Shown piece by piece: positions 63,878 to 64,000 of a stretch of 64,000 bases of DNA. Under the pieces are notes generated by a model, which was given only the letters and a program-made list of their open reading frames with translations, did not search any database and had not been told where the DNA came from. Source of the stretch: Pseudobutyrivibrio sp. (GTDB taxonomy: Bacteria > Bacillota > Clostridia > Lachnospirales > Lachnospiraceae). The stretch is from the NCBI GenBank assembly GCA_017557435.1, contig JAFYYR010000029.1:221457-285456 (forward strand), read 5' to 3'. The stretch's first letter is position 1; every line of letters begins with the position of its first letter. A program made the translations under genes and the position numbers.

Positions 63878-64000
63878 ATGGCAAAATGTGCAGTTTGTGG
63901 AAAAGGCGCTCATTTCGGTAACAATGTGAGCCATTCTCATAGAAGATCCAATCATATGTGGAAGTCTAATGTGAAGTCCGTTAAGTGTAATGTGAATGGA
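63878..64000 (+). CDS. rpmB: 50S ribosomal protein L28 (3' end outside window)
   Basis: The first 41 residues are present: MAKCAVCGKGAHFGNNVSHS then HRRSNHMWKSNVKSVK. CxxC near the start makes it the zinc-binding form of L28; the partner cysteines lie past the window. AAGGAGG is 8 bases upstream. No L31 or other ribosomal genes are adjacent. Confidence 0.95.
   Translation, partial: MAKCAVCGKGAHFGNNVSHSHRRSNHMWKSNVKSVKCNVNG

Noticed and set aside
1-64000. CRISPR arrays, tRNAs, rRNAs, insertion sequences, prophage genes
   Set aside because: None seen on reading; no transposase, integrase, phage structural protein, repeat-spacer array or cloverleaf was recognised.

Overview
The window is a contiguous piece of a low-GC Firmicutes chromosome. 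Gene content and order point to a Lachnospiraceae anaerobe, probably of the Butyrivibrio/Pseudobutyrivibrio group. The reasons are an rnfCDGEAB operon, a sodium-pump decarboxylase operon, an NADP-type isocitrate dehydrogenase of the eukaryote-like family, cmk-ispH-S1 synteny, and many small acidic lipoproteins. The genus is an inference from content, not a database match. Both ends are cut inside genes: infB at the left, rpmB at the right.

Layout. 1-5376: translation and RNA housekeeping operon infB-rbfA-nrnA-truB-ribF, overlapping or tightly spaced. 5.4-7.2 kb: an SH3/NlpC-P60 cell-wall hydrolase behind WalR-like boxes, and a SEC-C protein. 7.4-19.2 kb: an accessory island of exported or membrane-anchored proteins (lipoproteins with DxDxDG loops, WG-repeat proteins, a membrane-anchored lipase-like hydrolase) with one orphan 2-hydroxyacyl-CoA dehydratase-like gene. 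19.2-21.6 kb (minus strand): aroA and tyrA. 21.8-23.9 kb: a divergent EF-G paralogue. 24.0-29.1 kb: a second exported/membrane island whose large gene is a paralogue of the one at 11.6 kb. 29.2-34.5 kb: leuS, icd, scpA, scpB. 34.6-39.8 kb: a five-gene sodium-pumping decarboxylase operon with two different carboxyltransferases. 39.9-44.7 kb: RpiR regulator, HI0933-family flavoprotein, cmk, ispH, S1. 44.9-46.7 kb: a lone CheR and, convergent, a YprB-like RNase H-fold protein. 46.9-52.1 kb: Rnf complex. 52.2-58.9 kb: proB-ynzC-fau-proA, miaB, ruvAB, zapA. 58.9-63.8 kb: U32 peptidase, a SEDS protein and a class B penicillin-binding protein.

How the parts work together. The Rnf complex and the decarboxylase pump both couple redox or decarboxylation energy to ion gradients, and isocitrate dehydrogenase supplies 2-oxoglutarate and NADPH. 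The SEDS/PBP pair, the NlpC/P60 enzyme and ZapA serve envelope growth and division. The two exported islands flank core aromatic biosynthesis genes, and three of their promoters share one palindromic -10 sequence, which suggests a common regulator.

The most interesting unexplained signals are regulatory or RNA-level. They are: (a) a two-part hairpin found twice, before scpB and ruvA, with compensatory changes in its inner stem; (b) an 88-nt near-perfect hairpin in the icd leader; (c) a pseudoknot-capable structured terminator after rnfB; (d) the palindrome-embedded -10 shared by three lipoprotein/membrane-protein promoters, two of which carry a duplicated terminator-promoter cassette; (e) WalR-like direct repeats before the NlpC/P60 gene; and (f) a likely frameshift near the end of the 845-residue WG-repeat membrane protein. 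No CRISPR array, tRNA, rRNA, insertion sequence or prophage was seen. No gene-free stretch exceeds about 220 bases.
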